DNA of 64,000 nucleotides, from contig NZ_WBZD01000043.1 of assembly GCF_009720365.1 (NCBI RefSeq), positions 1 through 64,000 of the forward strand. The letters run 5' to 3'. The notes under the pieces were generated by a model that saw only the letters and a list, made by a program, of their open reading frames with translations, ran no database searches and was not told the origin of the DNA. This DNA is from Catellatospora paridis (GTDB lineage Bacteria; Actinomycetota; Actinomycetes; Mycobacteriales; Micromonosporaceae). Position numbers and translations under genes: made by a program. Positions 35,339 through 43,182 of this stretch are shown here, one piece after another; the stretch's first letter is position 1, and every line of letters begins with the position of its first letter.

Positions 35339-36524
35339 GCGACTCCTGCGCGAAGAACTCAGCCGGCGGTCGCAGCTGCCGCCCCCCTCGGCGGCCGCGG
35401 TCGTCACCGCCGTGCACGGCCTGCGCCGCCGACGGCGGATCACCGCGGTGGCGGCGCTGGGCGCGGTCGCGGTGCTGGTCACATTGGCCGGGACGATCAC
35501 CGCGCTGCGGCCCTCGGCGGGCTCCCTGCCACCGGCGTTCCCGCCGCCGGCGCACGCCGGATCAGTGTCGTTGACCGAGCCGCCGGAGATCTGGTTCGCC
35601 GACGCCGACCACGGGTTCGCACTTGCCCAGTCGTGCCTGGCGGATCCGTGCCAGCTCTACGTCGCGCAGACCACGGACGGCGGCGCCTCCTGGCAGCGGC
35701 ACGCCGTGCCGGGCGAGACGTTCCCCGCCGAGCAGCGCAGCCCACGGGTCACCCTGCGCGTGCTCAGCGCCACCACGCTCGCGCTCGACGGCTTCGACGG
35801 TGACCGGCGCAGGTTCACCACCGACGGTGGCCGCACGTGGACCGAGAAGCCGATGGATCCGCAGGGCACAGTGGCGGAGATCCCCGACGGCGGCCTCGCC
35901 CAGGTCCGGTCGAACACCGGGCGGCCCATCGACATCGTGGTGCTCCGGCCGGACGGGACCTCGGCGCTGCTCGCCACGCCGCCGCAGACCCGGCCGCTGA
36001 CCTCGATGTGGACGAACGTGGTGCGCGGCGACGACGGCAGCGCCTGGGTGTACGGCGGGGACGACACCAGGACCTGGCTGTGGCTCAGCCGGGACCGCGG
36101 CCGCACCTGGCGGGAGGTGCCGCTGCCGGGTGACGCGGCCGGGCCGCATGCCGGTCGGGGGCCGCTGCTCGAACACGGCCGGATGCTGTACGTCGTGGAG
36201 ACGTTCCCGAAGCGCCGGGTGTGGCGTAGCACCGACGACGGCGCGCACTGGGCGGACCTGGGCAAAGACCTGCCACCGGATCCCGGTGGAGACGCGGGAC
36301 TGGCCTCAGTGGTCTGCTTCGACGGCACCCTGCTGGTCTATGAGCCGACGTCCGGCGCCGTCTACCGGGCGATGCCGTCCGAGGACAAGCTGGGCCGGGT
36401 GGGCGACGCACCGATCTGGCAGCGGATCGGCGGCCGCTACCTGCGGGCCGCCGGACCGAAGGCGTCCGACCCGCCCGTCCAGCACTCCCCCGACGGGCTG
36501 ACCTGGACCGAGTTGCGCCTGTAG
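35325..36524 (+). CDS. Membrane protein with extracytoplasmic Asp-box (BNR) beta-propeller, partner of the ECF sigma factor
   Basis: 399 residues. A short cytoplasmic N-terminus (HDVERLLREELSRRSQL) leads to a membrane helix (ITAVAALGAVAVLVTLAGTITAL) and then an extracytoplasmic domain with Asp-box repeats of the S-x-D-x-G-x-x-W type (TTDGGASWQRH, TTDGGRTWTEK, SRDRGRTWREV, STDDGAHWADL), typical of sialidase-like beta-propellers. It overlaps the sigma gene by 14 bases. It takes the place of an anti-sigma factor, although no zinc ligand motif is seen; it may act as sensor or scaffold. It ends at a terminator. Confidence 0.85.
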   Translation: MHDVERLLREELSRRSQLPPPSAAAVVTAVHGLRRRRRITAVAALGAVAVLVTLAGTITALRPSAGSLPPAFPPPAHAGSVSLTEPPEIWFADADHGFALAQSCLADPCQLYVAQTTDGGASWQRHAVPGETFPAEQRSPRVTLRVLSATTLALDGFDGDRRRFTTDGGRTWTEKPMDPQGTVAEIPDGGLAQVRSNTGRPIDIVVLRPDGTSALLATPPQTRPLTSMWTNVVRGDDGSAWVYGGDDTRTWLWLSRDRGRTWREVPLPGDAAGPHAGRGPLLEHGRMLYVVETFPKRRVWRSTDDGAHWADLGKDLPPDPGGDAGLASVVCFDGTLLVYEPTSGAVYRAMPSEDKLGRVGDAPIWQRIGGRYLRAAGPKASDPPVQHSPDGLTWTELRL

Positions 36525-36538
36525 TCCCGTACGCCGAT

Positions 36539-36582
36539 CAAGGCTCCGTTCACGCCGCTCACCCGGCGAGGACGGAGCCTTG
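36539..36582 (+). terminator. Terminator after the beta-propeller gene
   Basis: CAAGGCTCCGT and ACGGAGCCTTG form an 11-bp perfect stem, with an inner loop of 22 bases that includes CGCCGC/GGCG. It separates the sigma-factor operon from the family 2B encapsulin gene. Confidence 0.78.
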
Positions 36583-36656
36583 GTCATGTCCGGGGGCGAC
36601 CGCACCCTAGCAGAGGACGATCACCACTTCCAGACCTTTCGTTCATACCACTTGAA

Positions 36657-36712
36657 CACTAAGAATTAGTGCGAACCGGACACACCGGTGGGAAGACTCC
36701 CGCCGGTTCGTA
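36657..36712 (+). promoter_or_regulatory. Palindrome and alternative hairpins upstream of the family 2B encapsulin gene
   Basis: CACTAAGAATTAGTG (36657-36671) is a perfect 6-bp-arm palindrome, a possible operator. Immediately after, two overlapping hairpins can form: an outer GTGCGAACCGG...CCGGTTCGTAC stem (36669-36712) and an inner ACCGGTGGGA...TCCCGCCGGT stem. They share CCGGT, so they exclude each other. The start codon at 36729 lies 17 bases downstream. Confidence 0.5.
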
Positions 36713-36728
36713 CTACCAGAGGTGGGTG

Positions 36729-38135
36729 ATGGTGGTGTCTGTGGATTCCTCCGCGGAAGTCGAGAGTGGACAGGCACGGTCGAGTCTGGCCACGGCGGCG
36801 GCCCGCAATCTGGCGACGACGACGAAGTCGGCGCCCCAGATGCAGGAGATCTCGTCCCGGTGGCTGCTGCGCATGCTGCCGTGGGTGCAGGTCAAGGGCG
36901 GCACGTACCGGGTCAACCGGCGGCTGAGCTACGCGGTCGGCGACGGGCGGGTCAGCTTCACCACGATCGGCGCGCAGGTGAAGGTCGTGCCGCCGGAGCT
37001 GTGCGAGCTGCCGCTGCTGCGCGAGTTCGAGGACCTCGGGGTGCTCGGCGCGCTGGCCGACCGGTTCACGCAGGCGGAGTACGCGCCCGGCGACGTGATC
37101 GTGGAGGCCGGCCACCCCGCCGACAAGGTGCACCTGATCGCCCACGGCAAGGTCAACAAGCTGGGCACCGGCAAGTACGGCGACCGGATCGTGCTCGGCG
37201 TACTGGCCGACGGGGAGTACTTCGGCGACCAGTCGCTGGTCAAGCTCGGCAGCACCTGGGACGTCACCGTCAAGGCGGTGACCAGCTGCATCGTGATGTC
37301 GCTGAGCCGGGCCGCGTTCGACGACGTCGTCGGGCAGTCCGAGCAGCTGCGCGATCACGTCCGGCGCCACCAGGCCAACCCGGTGCCGCCGCAGAACAAG
37401 CACGGCGAGGCCGCGATCGAGATCTCCGCGGGCCACATCGGCGAGGCGCAGCTGCCCGGCACCTTCGTCGACTACGAGCTCACCCCGCGGGAGTACGAGC
37501 TCAGCGTCGCGCAGACCGTGCTCCAGGTGCACACCCGGGTCGCCGACCTCTACAACGAGCCGATGAACCAGATCGAGCAGCAGCTGCGGCTCACCATCGA
37601 GGCCCTCAAGGAGCGCCAGGAACACGAGCTGATCAACCACCGGGAGTTCGGCCTGCTCCACAACGCCGACCTCAAACAGCGGATACACACCCGCACCGGG
37701 GCGCCGACCCCCGACGACCTCGACGAGCTGCTCAGCCGGCGGCGCAGCTCGCACCTGTTCCTCGCCCACCCGCAGGCCATCGCCGCCTTCGGCCGCGAGT
37801 GCACGCGCCGGGGCATCTACCCGCAGGGCGTGGAGATCAACGGCAGCACCGTGCCCGCCTGGCGCGGGGTGCCGCTGCTGCCCTGCAACAAGATCCCGGT
37901 GAGCCCGAACCGGACCACCTCGATCCTGGTCATGCGCCTCGGCGAGGCCGAGCAGGGCGTCATCGGCCTGCACCAGACCGGCCTGCCCGACGAGTACCAG
38001 CCGAGCCTGTCCGTGCGCTTCATGGGCATCAACGACAAGGCCATCCTGTCGTACCTGGTCAGCGCGTACTACTCGGCCGCGGTGCTGGTCCCCGACGCGC
38101 TCGGGGTGCTGGAGAACGTGGAACTCGGCCACTGA
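36729..38135 (+). CDS. Family 2B encapsulin shell protein with cyclic-nucleotide-binding-like domain (EshA-like)
   Basis: 468 residues. The N- and C-terminal parts form the HK97-type shell fold of family 2B encapsulins, the EshA-like proteins of Streptomyces, and a cyclic-nucleotide-binding-like domain lies at about 105-205 ([27 protein letters not shown]). In its phosphate-binding loop the usual Arg before the Ala is replaced (STWDVTVKA), so classical cAMP binding is doubtful. The ATG at 36729 has AGAGGTGGG upstream; the earlier GTG at 36669 lies in the leader palindrome. It is followed by a hairpin and the polyprenyl synthase gene. Known 2B cargo types include polyprenyl transferases and terpene cyclases, so the neighbour fits. 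Confidence 0.94.
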   Translation: MVVSVDSSAEVESGQARSSLATAAARNLATTTKSAPQMQEISSRWLLRMLPWVQVKGGTYRVNRRLSYAVGDGRVSFTTIGAQVKVVPPELCELPLLREFEDLGVLGALADRFTQAEYAPGDVIVEAGHPADKVHLIAHGKVNKLGTGKYGDRIVLGVLADGEYFGDQSLVKLGSTWDVTVKAVTSCIVMSLSRAAFDDVVGQSEQLRDHVRRHQANPVPPQNKHGEAAIEISAGHIGEAQLPGTFVDYELTPREYELSVAQTVLQVHTRVADLYNEPMNQIEQQLRLTIEALKERQEHELINHREFGLLHNADLKQRIHTRTGAPTPDDLDELLSRRRSSHLFLAHPQAIAAFGRECTRRGIYPQGVEINGSTVPAWRGVPLLPCNKIPVSPNRTTSILVMRLGEAEQGVIGLHQTGLPDEYQPSLSVRFMGINDKAILSYLVSAYYSAAVLVPDALGVLENVELGH

Positions 38136-38141
38136 TTCCGC

Positions 38142-38190
38142 CGCCGGGCACCTTGCCGGCGTGTGCGCACGTTGGACAGGGTGCCCGGCG
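38142..38190 (+). terminator. Hairpin between shell and cargo genes
   Basis: CGCCGGGCACC and GGTGCCCGGCG form an 11-bp perfect stem with a 27-base loop, six bases after the shell stop codon, followed by TCTTTGTCGT. Within a presumed operon it may act as a partial terminator, giving more shell than cargo. Confidence 0.55.
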
Positions 38191-38227
38191 TCTTTGTCGT
38201 AGGCCCTTCGGGAGAGGTGGTACCACC

Positions 38228-39265
38228 ATGAGCACTGTGGAGATGGCACGCGGTCAGTCCGCACGGGACGTGCTGGCGTGGAGCCGCACCCTCGTCGACC
38301 CCGCGTTAAGAACCGCGGTCGGCACGCTGCGGCCCTCGATGCGCCGCATTTCGGGGTATCACTTCGGCTGGTGGGACGCCGACGGCACGCCCGCCACCGG
38401 CGACGCCGGCAAGGCGATCCGGCCCGCGCTGGCGCTGGTGGCGGCCGAGGCGGTGGGCGGCGACGCGGCCCAGGCGGTGCCCGCGGCGGTCGCGGTCGAG
38501 TTGATCCACAACTTCTCGCTGCTGCACGACGACATCATGGACGGCGACGTCACCCGGCGGCACCGGCCCACCGCGTGGACGGTGTTCGGCCAGGCCCCGG
38601 CCATCCTCGCCGGTGACGCCCTGCTCGCACTGGGCTTCGACGTGCTGGCCGGCTGCGGCCACCCGGCCGTGCCCGAGGCGGGCCGGCTGCTCAACACCGC
38701 GGTCCAGGAACTGCTCGACGGGCAGAGCGCGGACCTCGAGTTCGAGGAGCGCGACGACGTACGCCTCGCCGAGTGCCTGTCCATGGCCGAGTCCAAGACG
38801 GCCGCGCTGCTGGGCGGGGCGTGCGCGCTCGGCGCCCTGCTCGGCGGCGGCACGGCCGAGCAGGTGGCGGCGCTGACCGAGTTCGGCCGCCGGATGGGGC
38901 TGGCCTTCCAGTTCGTCGACGACCTGCTCGGCATCTGGGGCGACCCCGCGGTCACCGGCAAATCGATCCACTCCGACCTGGCCAGCCGCAAGAAGTCGCT
39001 GCCGGTCGTCGCCGCGCTCACCTCCGGCACCCCCGCCGGCCACGAGCTGTCCCTGCTGTACCAGCGCCAGGGCCCGCTCGACGGACCGGAACTGACCCGC
39101 GCCGCCGAACTGGTCGACGCCGCCGGCGCCCGCGCCTGGGCCCGAGCCCGCGCCGACGCCCTCCTTGCCCAGGCCCTACGCCGCCTCCACGCCGCCGACC
39201 TGGCCCTGTCCCCCGCCTCCCAACTCCACGCCCTCGCCCGCCTAGCCACCCACCGCCAACACTGA
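38228..39265 (+). CDS. Polyprenyl diphosphate synthase, likely family 2B encapsulin cargo
   Basis: 345 residues of the trans-isoprenyl diphosphate synthase family, which joins isopentenyl units to an allylic diphosphate. The first Asp-rich motif is DDIMD at 101-105; the second reads DDLLGIWGD at 231-239, lacking the usual third Asp at its fifth position, a form common in actinobacterial FPP/GGPP-type synthases. Phe five residues before the first motif suggests a short-chain product. The 25-residue N-terminus is only weakly like a disordered cargo-loading tail. It lies 92 bases after the shell gene. It is convergent with the DUF1697 gene. Confidence 0.93.
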   Translation: MSTVEMARGQSARDVLAWSRTLVDPALRTAVGTLRPSMRRISGYHFGWWDADGTPATGDAGKAIRPALALVAAEAVGGDAAQAVPAAVAVELIHNFSLLHDDIMDGDVTRRHRPTAWTVFGQAPAILAGDALLALGFDVLAGCGHPAVPEAGRLLNTAVQELLDGQSADLEFEERDDVRLAECLSMAESKTAALLGGACALGALLGGGTAEQVAALTEFGRRMGLAFQFVDDLLGIWGDPAVTGKSIHSDLASRKKSLPVVAALTSGTPAGHELSLLYQRQGPLDGPELTRAAELVDAAGARAWARARADALLAQALRRLHAADLALSPASQLHALARLATHRQH

Positions 39266-39300
39266 CCTGGGTGGGTTCGCGTTCGCGCTCGACACCGCTC

Positions 39301-39374
39301 TTGCCATAGACATTGGCCTATCTGGTTGAGTTTGATCTCTCTTTTTTCAACCAGATAGGCCAACGTCTATGCAA
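39301..39374. terminator. 28-bp inverted repeat between convergent genes
   Basis: The arms 39301-39329 and 39347-39374 pair nearly perfectly, with one bulge and one mismatch (TTGGCCTATCTGGTTGA in the inner part), around a 17-base loop ending in TTTTTT. It lies between the polyprenyl synthase and DUF1697 genes and should stop transcription from both. Confidence 0.8.
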
Positions 39375-39430
39375 AACGGGGTGGGGCGGGGCGGGCTCCG
39401 AGGCGGCGCGGGGCTCGGGGCGGGATCGGG

Positions 39431-39970
39431 TCAGGTGAGCAGGGTGCCCAGTTTGGTGACCGTGTTCCAGTTGCGGGCGGTAGCGACGGTGACGCCGAGG
39501 CGCTTCTGGAAGACGAGGTGGGTCAGTTTGGTCTCGGCTGCGCCGTCGGGCAGCCACATGTGCACCTCGCGCTCGCCTGCCGCGATCCGCTCCCCCGGTT
39601 TGGCCAGCGCTTCGACCTCGGCCAGCTTCGCGGGGTCGACCGGGCCGGACAGGAACACCACGAAGTGGCGGGACGGATTGTCGGCCACGTCGCCGAGCGG
39701 GTCGTGCGCGATGATCCGGGCCAGGTCGGCCGCGTCGCGGACCAGGCAGCCGACGGACATGCCCAGCTCGGCCTCGATGGCCCGCTCCAGCTCCGCGGCC
39801 AGCGCCGCCTGGTCGGACTTCGCGCTGCCGAACACCACGTTGCCGCTCTGCAGCAGGGTCTTCACGTCCTCGTGGCCCAGGCCCTCGACCAGCTTGCGCA
39901 GGTCGGCCATGGAGATCTTCTTGTTGCCGCCCACGTTGATCCCGCGCAGCAGCCCGGCGTATCGCTTCAC
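39431..39970 (-). CDS. DUF1697 family protein
   Basis: 179 residues. The family signature is clear: VKRYAGLLRGINVGGNKKI, MADLRKLVEGLGHEDVKTLLQSGNVVF, and the C-terminal QKRLGVTVATARNWNTVTKL. The fold is a ferredoxin-like dimer; no activity is established. The GTG at 39970 overlaps the stop of the DNA glycosylase gene by four bases (GTGA), so the two are coupled. A longer reading into the glycosylase frame is a shadow. Confidence 0.9.
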   Translation of the reverse strand: MKRYAGLLRGINVGGNKKISMADLRKLVEGLGHEDVKTLLQSGNVVFGSAKSDQAALAAELERAIEAELGMSVGCLVRDAADLARIIAHDPLGDVADNPSRHFVVFLSGPVDPAKLAEVEALAKPGERIAAGEREVHMWLPDGAAETKLTHLVFQKRLGVTVATARNWNTVTKLGTLLT

Positions 39971-40779
39971 GAGGCACCCTTCTGACAGGTCGCGCACCAG
40001 TACGAGTTGCGCCCGGCCAGCGCGCCGCGGCTGACCGAGGTACCGCAGACGAGGCAGGGCTGGTCGGGGCGGCGGTACACGTAGACCTCGCCGCCGTGCC
40101 GGTCGACCCGCGGCGGGCGGCCCATCGCCTCGGGCTCGTGCTCGGGGCGTACCGTGTCGATCCGGCCGCTGAGCACGGCCTTGCCCATCAGGTCGACCAG
40201 GTCGGCCCACAGCTCCCGCCAGCCGTCGGGAGTGAGCGCGCGGCCGGGCGCGGCCGGCGCGAGGCCGGCCCGGAACAGCGCCTCCAGCACGAAGATCAGG
40301 CCGGTGCCGGCCACGATCGACTGGTCGAGCAGCAGCGCGGCCAGCGCGTTGTTGCTGCGCCGGATGCGCTCGTACGCCTGCTCGGGTTTGGCGTCGGCCC
40401 GCAGCGGGTCGGCGCCCAGCCGGGCGCGCAGCGCGTCGACCTCGGGCGGGTCGAGCAGCTCGCAAGCGGTCGGGCCGCGCAGGTCGAGCCAGTGCCGGGT
40501 GTTGGCCATCCGCAGCCGGATCTGCCCGACCGGGGGCGGGACCGGCAGGTCGCCGTCGGCGAACTTGCCGTAGAGCCCCAGGTGCACGTGCAGGGTGAGA
40601 TCGCCGTAGTGGTGCAGCAGGTGCTTGCCGTACGCCTCGGTGTCGAGCAGGACCGCGCCGCTGATCCGGGCCGCGCCCTCGGCGAACCTGCCCTGCGGGC
40701 TGGTGACGGCGGCCGGCTCCCCCGCGAACAGCTCACGGTGCCGGTCGGCGAGCCGGCGTACGGTGTGTCCCTCGGGCAT
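39967..40779 (-). CDS. Fpg/Nei family DNA glycosylase
   Basis: 270 residues. A base-excision repair enzyme that removes oxidised bases and cleaves the abasic site. The catalytic Pro-Glu-Gly follows the start Met (PEGHT, Pro2 as nucleophile, Glu3). The helix-two-turn-helix is in NNALAALLLDQSIVAGTGLIF. The C-terminal zinc finger is CLVCGTS...WCATCQ. The N-terminus with PEGHT rather than PELPE suggests the Nei side (endonuclease VIII-like). The ATG is at 40779. It is followed by the overlapping DUF1697 gene, likely one operon. Confidence 0.93.
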   Translation of the reverse strand: MPEGHTVRRLADRHRELFAGEPAAVTSPQGRFAEGAARISGAVLLDTEAYGKHLLHHYGDLTLHVHLGLYGKFADGDLPVPPPVGQIRLRMANTRHWLDLRGPTACELLDPPEVDALRARLGADPLRADAKPEQAYERIRRSNNALAALLLDQSIVAGTGLIFVLEALFRAGLAPAAPGRALTPDGWRELWADLVDLMGKAVLSGRIDTVRPEHEPEAMGRPPRVDRHGGEVYVYRRPDQPCLVCGTSVSRGALAGRNSYWCATCQKGAS

Positions 40780-40831
40780 CGGTACACGATAGTCGGCGGG
40801 CCGCGGCCGCGTGGCGTCCGCCCGGCCGGAC

Positions 40832-41287
40832 TCAGCCGAGCAGGTGGGCCCGCATGCGGGTGTACGCGTCGCGGATGTGCGCGCGGTCGGCCTCGCTGAG
40901 GTGGTCGAACATGTGCTCGCGCACGGCGCTGACGTGGCCGGGGGCGGCCTCGGCGAGCTTGGCCGCGCCGGCCTCGGTGAGTTCGGCGTGCATGCCGCGC
41001 CGGTCGTCGTCGCACTCGACCCGGCGCACCCAGCCGGCGTCCTCCAGCCGGGTCACCGCGCGGGTCACCCCGCTGCGGGAGGTGAAGCTGGCGTCGGCCA
41101 GGTCGCGCATGCGCAGGCGGTGGCCCGGCGCCTCGGACAGCAGCACGAGCAGCTCATAATCGGCGAAAGAGACCCCGGAGTCCGTTTCGAGCTGCCGGTC
41201 GAGCGCGTGGATCAGCAGCCGGGTGCCCTCCAGGTATGCCCGCCAGGTCGCCTGCTCGTCGTCGTCCAGCCACCGCGTCTCTGCCAT
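40832..41287 (-). CDS. MarR family transcriptional regulator
   Basis: 151 residues with a winged helix-turn-helix (GHRLRMRDLADASFTSRSGVTRAVTRLEDAGWVRRVECDDDRRGMHAEL), including the wing DDRRG typical of MarR. It lies divergently from the pirin gene; two copies of GTTGAC-NN-CGCAAC in the gap are its likely operators. Such pairs are common: MarR represses the pirin gene until a phenolic or redox ligand appears. The start is ATG at 41287. Confidence 0.93.
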   Translation of the reverse strand: MAETRWLDDDEQATWRAYLEGTRLLIHALDRQLETDSGVSFADYELLVLLSEAPGHRLRMRDLADASFTSRSGVTRAVTRLEDAGWVRRVECDDDRRGMHAELTEAGAAKLAEAAPGHVSAVREHMFDHLSEADRAHIRDAYTRMRAHLLG

Positions 41288-41308
41288 GCCTGCAGTCTAC
41301 CGGGAATA

Positions 41309-41357
41309 GTTGACCGCGCAACAATGTCGTGTATGCTGAACTCGTTGACAACGCAAC
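41309..41357. promoter_or_regulatory. Twin MarR-type operators and pirin promoter
   Basis: GTTGACCGCGCAAC (41309-41322) and GTTGACAACGCAAC (41344-41357) share GTTGAC-NN-CGCAAC; their centres are 35 bp apart. TTGACC (41310-41315) and TATGCT (41332-41337), 16 bp apart, form a plausible promoter for the pirin gene, overlapped by the first site. Confidence 0.75.
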
Positions 41358-41380
41358 GACCCGATCGAAAGGCAACGGCC

Positions 41381-42157
41381 GTGAAGACCTCCACCGCCAA
41401 GCCCCGCCGCGAGCTCATCGACGTCCGGTACGCCGACGAGCGGGCCAAGACCCGCATCGGCTGGCTGGACTCCAAGCACTCGTTCTCGTTCGGTCGGCAC
41501 TACGACCCGCGCAACACCCACCACGGGCTGCTGCTGGTCAACAACGACGACATCGTCAAGCCCGGCTTCGGCTTCGAGACGCACCCGCACCGGGACATGG
41601 AGATCGTGACCTGGGTGCTGCGCGGCTCGCTGGTGCACCAGGACTCCACCGGCCACTCCGGCGTCATCTACCCGGGGCTGGCCCAGCGGATGAGCGCGGG
41701 CAGCGGCATCATGCACTCGGAGAAGAACGACTCCTGGCGGCTGCAGGGCGACAAGCACGCCGACCCGGTGCACTTCATCCAGATGTGGGTGGTGCCGGAC
41801 ACCGACAGCATCACGCCCGGCTACGAGCAGCTCGAGATCGACGACGAGCTGCTGCGCGGCGGCCTGGTGACGGTGGCCTCAGGCATGAAGCAGCACGTCG
41901 GCGCGTCCGCGATCCGGATCAAGAACCGGCACGCGGCGCTGCACGTCGCGCGGCTGCAGGCGGGCGACAGCGTCGAGCTGCCGAACGCGCCGTACCTGCA
42001 CCTGTTCGTGGCGCGCGGCTCGGTGTCGATGGAACGGGCGGGCAGCCTGGCCCAGGGCGACTCGGTGCGACTGACCGGCAGCGGCGGCCAGCGCATCACC
42101 GCGAGCGCGCCGGCCGAGGTCATGGTCTGGGAGATGCACGCCACCATCGCCGGCTGA
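41381..42157 (+). CDS. Pirin family protein
   Basis: 258 residues. A two-cupin protein of the pirin group; related proteins have quercetinase activity. The metal ligands are in GFETHPHRDMEIVTWVLRG (three His and Glu) and further on SGVIYPGLAQRMSAGSGIMHSE. The second cupin is shorter. The GTG at 41381 has AAAGG nine bases upstream; the frame is open much further upstream, but the MarR operators and promoter lie there. It is controlled by the divergent MarR gene. Confidence 0.92.
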   Translation: MKTSTAKPRRELIDVRYADERAKTRIGWLDSKHSFSFGRHYDPRNTHHGLLLVNNDDIVKPGFGFETHPHRDMEIVTWVLRGSLVHQDSTGHSGVIYPGLAQRMSAGSGIMHSEKNDSWRLQGDKHADPVHFIQMWVVPDTDSITPGYEQLEIDDELLRGGLVTVASGMKQHVGASAIRIKNRHAALHVARLQAGDSVELPNAPYLHLFVARGSVSMERAGSLAQGDSVRLTGSGGQRITASAPAEVMVWEMHATIAG

Positions 42158-42232
42158 CCGGCCCCACAACCGCCGGATCCCCGACCTGCGCCCCAATCGC
42201 GGCCGGGGGTCCGGTACCCATAAGCACTGCCA

Positions 42233-42265
42233 GGCGGCGGCGCCCCTTTGAGGGTGGCCGCCGCC
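42233..42265 (+). terminator. Terminator of the pirin gene
   Basis: GGCGGCGGC and GCCGCCGCC form a 9-bp perfect stem around CGCCCCTTTGAGGGTG-like loop bases that can pair internally (CCCC/GGG). It lies 75 bases after the stop codon. Confidence 0.75.
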
Positions 42266-42289
42266 GTCGTCATTTGCCCCATAGGCATC

Positions 42290-42339
42290 TTGAGCATTTG
42301 CTCAAACTGGCCTACCCTTTCAATTGAGCAGATGCTCAA
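42290..42339. promoter_or_regulatory. Twin palindromic operators upstream of the DUF2071 gene
   Basis: TTGAGCATTTGCTCAA (42290-42305) and TTGAGCAGATGCTCAA (42324-42339) are perfect 6-bp-arm palindromes with 34 bp between centres, just upstream of the ribosome binding site. The spacing between them is AT-rich enough to hold a promoter. They resemble ArsR/TetR-type sites; no matching regulator gene is adjacent. Confidence 0.75.
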
Positions 42340-42359
42340 ATGCTGAAGGAGCTGCCGAG

Positions 42360-43109
42360 ATGCTGCCGCGCGTACAGAGCGAGATCCAGCGCCGCCTGCT
42401 GGTGAACTACCGAGCCGACCCCGACCTGGTCGCCCGGCTGCTGCCCGAGCCCTTCCGGCCGCAGCTGGTGCGCGGCGCGGCCGTGGTCGGTATCTGCCTG
42501 ATCCGGCTCGCCGGCACCCGGCTGCCCGGCATGCCCCACGTCACCGGGCTACCGGCCACCGAGAACGGCGCGCACCGCCTGGCCGTCGAGTGGGACACCC
42601 CCGACGGGGTCCGCAGTGGCGTCTTCATCCCCCGCCGCGACAGCCACTCCCGGGCGACCGTCGCGCTCGGCGGGCGGCTCTACCCCGGCTGGCACCACCG
42701 CTCCGTCTTCACCGTCGCCGAGACCGACACCGACCTGCGGGTGTCCTTCCGGTCCACCGACGACGAGGCGTACGTCGACGTGCACGCCCGCATCACCGAC
42801 CGCCTGACCGGCAGCGCGCTCTTCGCCGACCTCGACGAGGCCGCGCGCTTCTTCCGCACCGGCGCGGACGGCTACTCGGTGTCCCGCCGCCCCGGCGTCT
42901 ACGAAGGCCTGCGCCTGGTCTCCTCGCGCTGGGACGTCGAGCCCGCCCAGCTCCTGCACGCCCACTCCTCCTTCTACGACGACCGCCGCCTGTTCCCCAC
43001 CGGCTCCATCGAACTCGACGGCGCCCTGCTCATGCGCCACCTCCCCGTCACCTGGCAAGCCCTCCCCCCTCTGGAAAGGAAGGGCACCTTCACATCGGTT
43101 TCCGTATAG
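42360..43109 (+). CDS. DUF2071 family protein
   Basis: 249 residues. It resembles DUF2071/acetoacetate-decarboxylase-like proteins: LLVNYRADPDLVARLLPEPFRPQL at the start, AVVGICLIRLAGTRLPGMP, and WDVEPAQLLHAHSSFYDD near the end. AAGGAG is nine bases upstream of the ATG. The last residues (LERKGTFTSVSV) are encoded by the palindromic repeat at 43073, the same kind of tail that ends the convergent GH63-like protein. It probably belongs to a small regulon defined by the twin palindromes upstream. Confidence 0.83.
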   Translation: MLPRVQSEIQRRLLVNYRADPDLVARLLPEPFRPQLVRGAAVVGICLIRLAGTRLPGMPHVTGLPATENGAHRLAVEWDTPDGVRSGVFIPRRDSHSRATVALGGRLYPGWHHRSVFTVAETDTDLRVSFRSTDDEAYVDVHARITDRLTGSALFADLDEAARFFRTGADGYSVSRRPGVYEGLRLVSSRWDVEPAQLLHAHSSFYDDRRLFPTGSIELDGALLMRHLPVTWQALPPLERKGTFTSVSV

Positions 43110-43127
43110 GAAGGGCACCTTCTTAAC
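43073..43127 (+). repeat. Palindromic repeat element, copy overlapping the DUF2071 gene end
   Basis: GGAAAGGAAGGGCACCTTC, then CACATCGG and a second AGGAAGGGCACCTTCTTAAC unit. The same 54-55 bp element lies inverted at 43365-43418. The first 37 bases are coding here and give the C-terminal residues LERKGTFTS. Confidence 0.82.
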
Positions 43128-43182
43128 ACGACGCCCACGGTGAGCTGCACCGGAGCGCTCAGGGGGGCGGGGCGACAAAGTG

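Noticed and set aside
40811-41380. Long upstream extension of the pirin reading frame
   Set aside because: It crosses the MarR gene in antisense and the MarR operators and promoter; homologous N-termini start near 41381.
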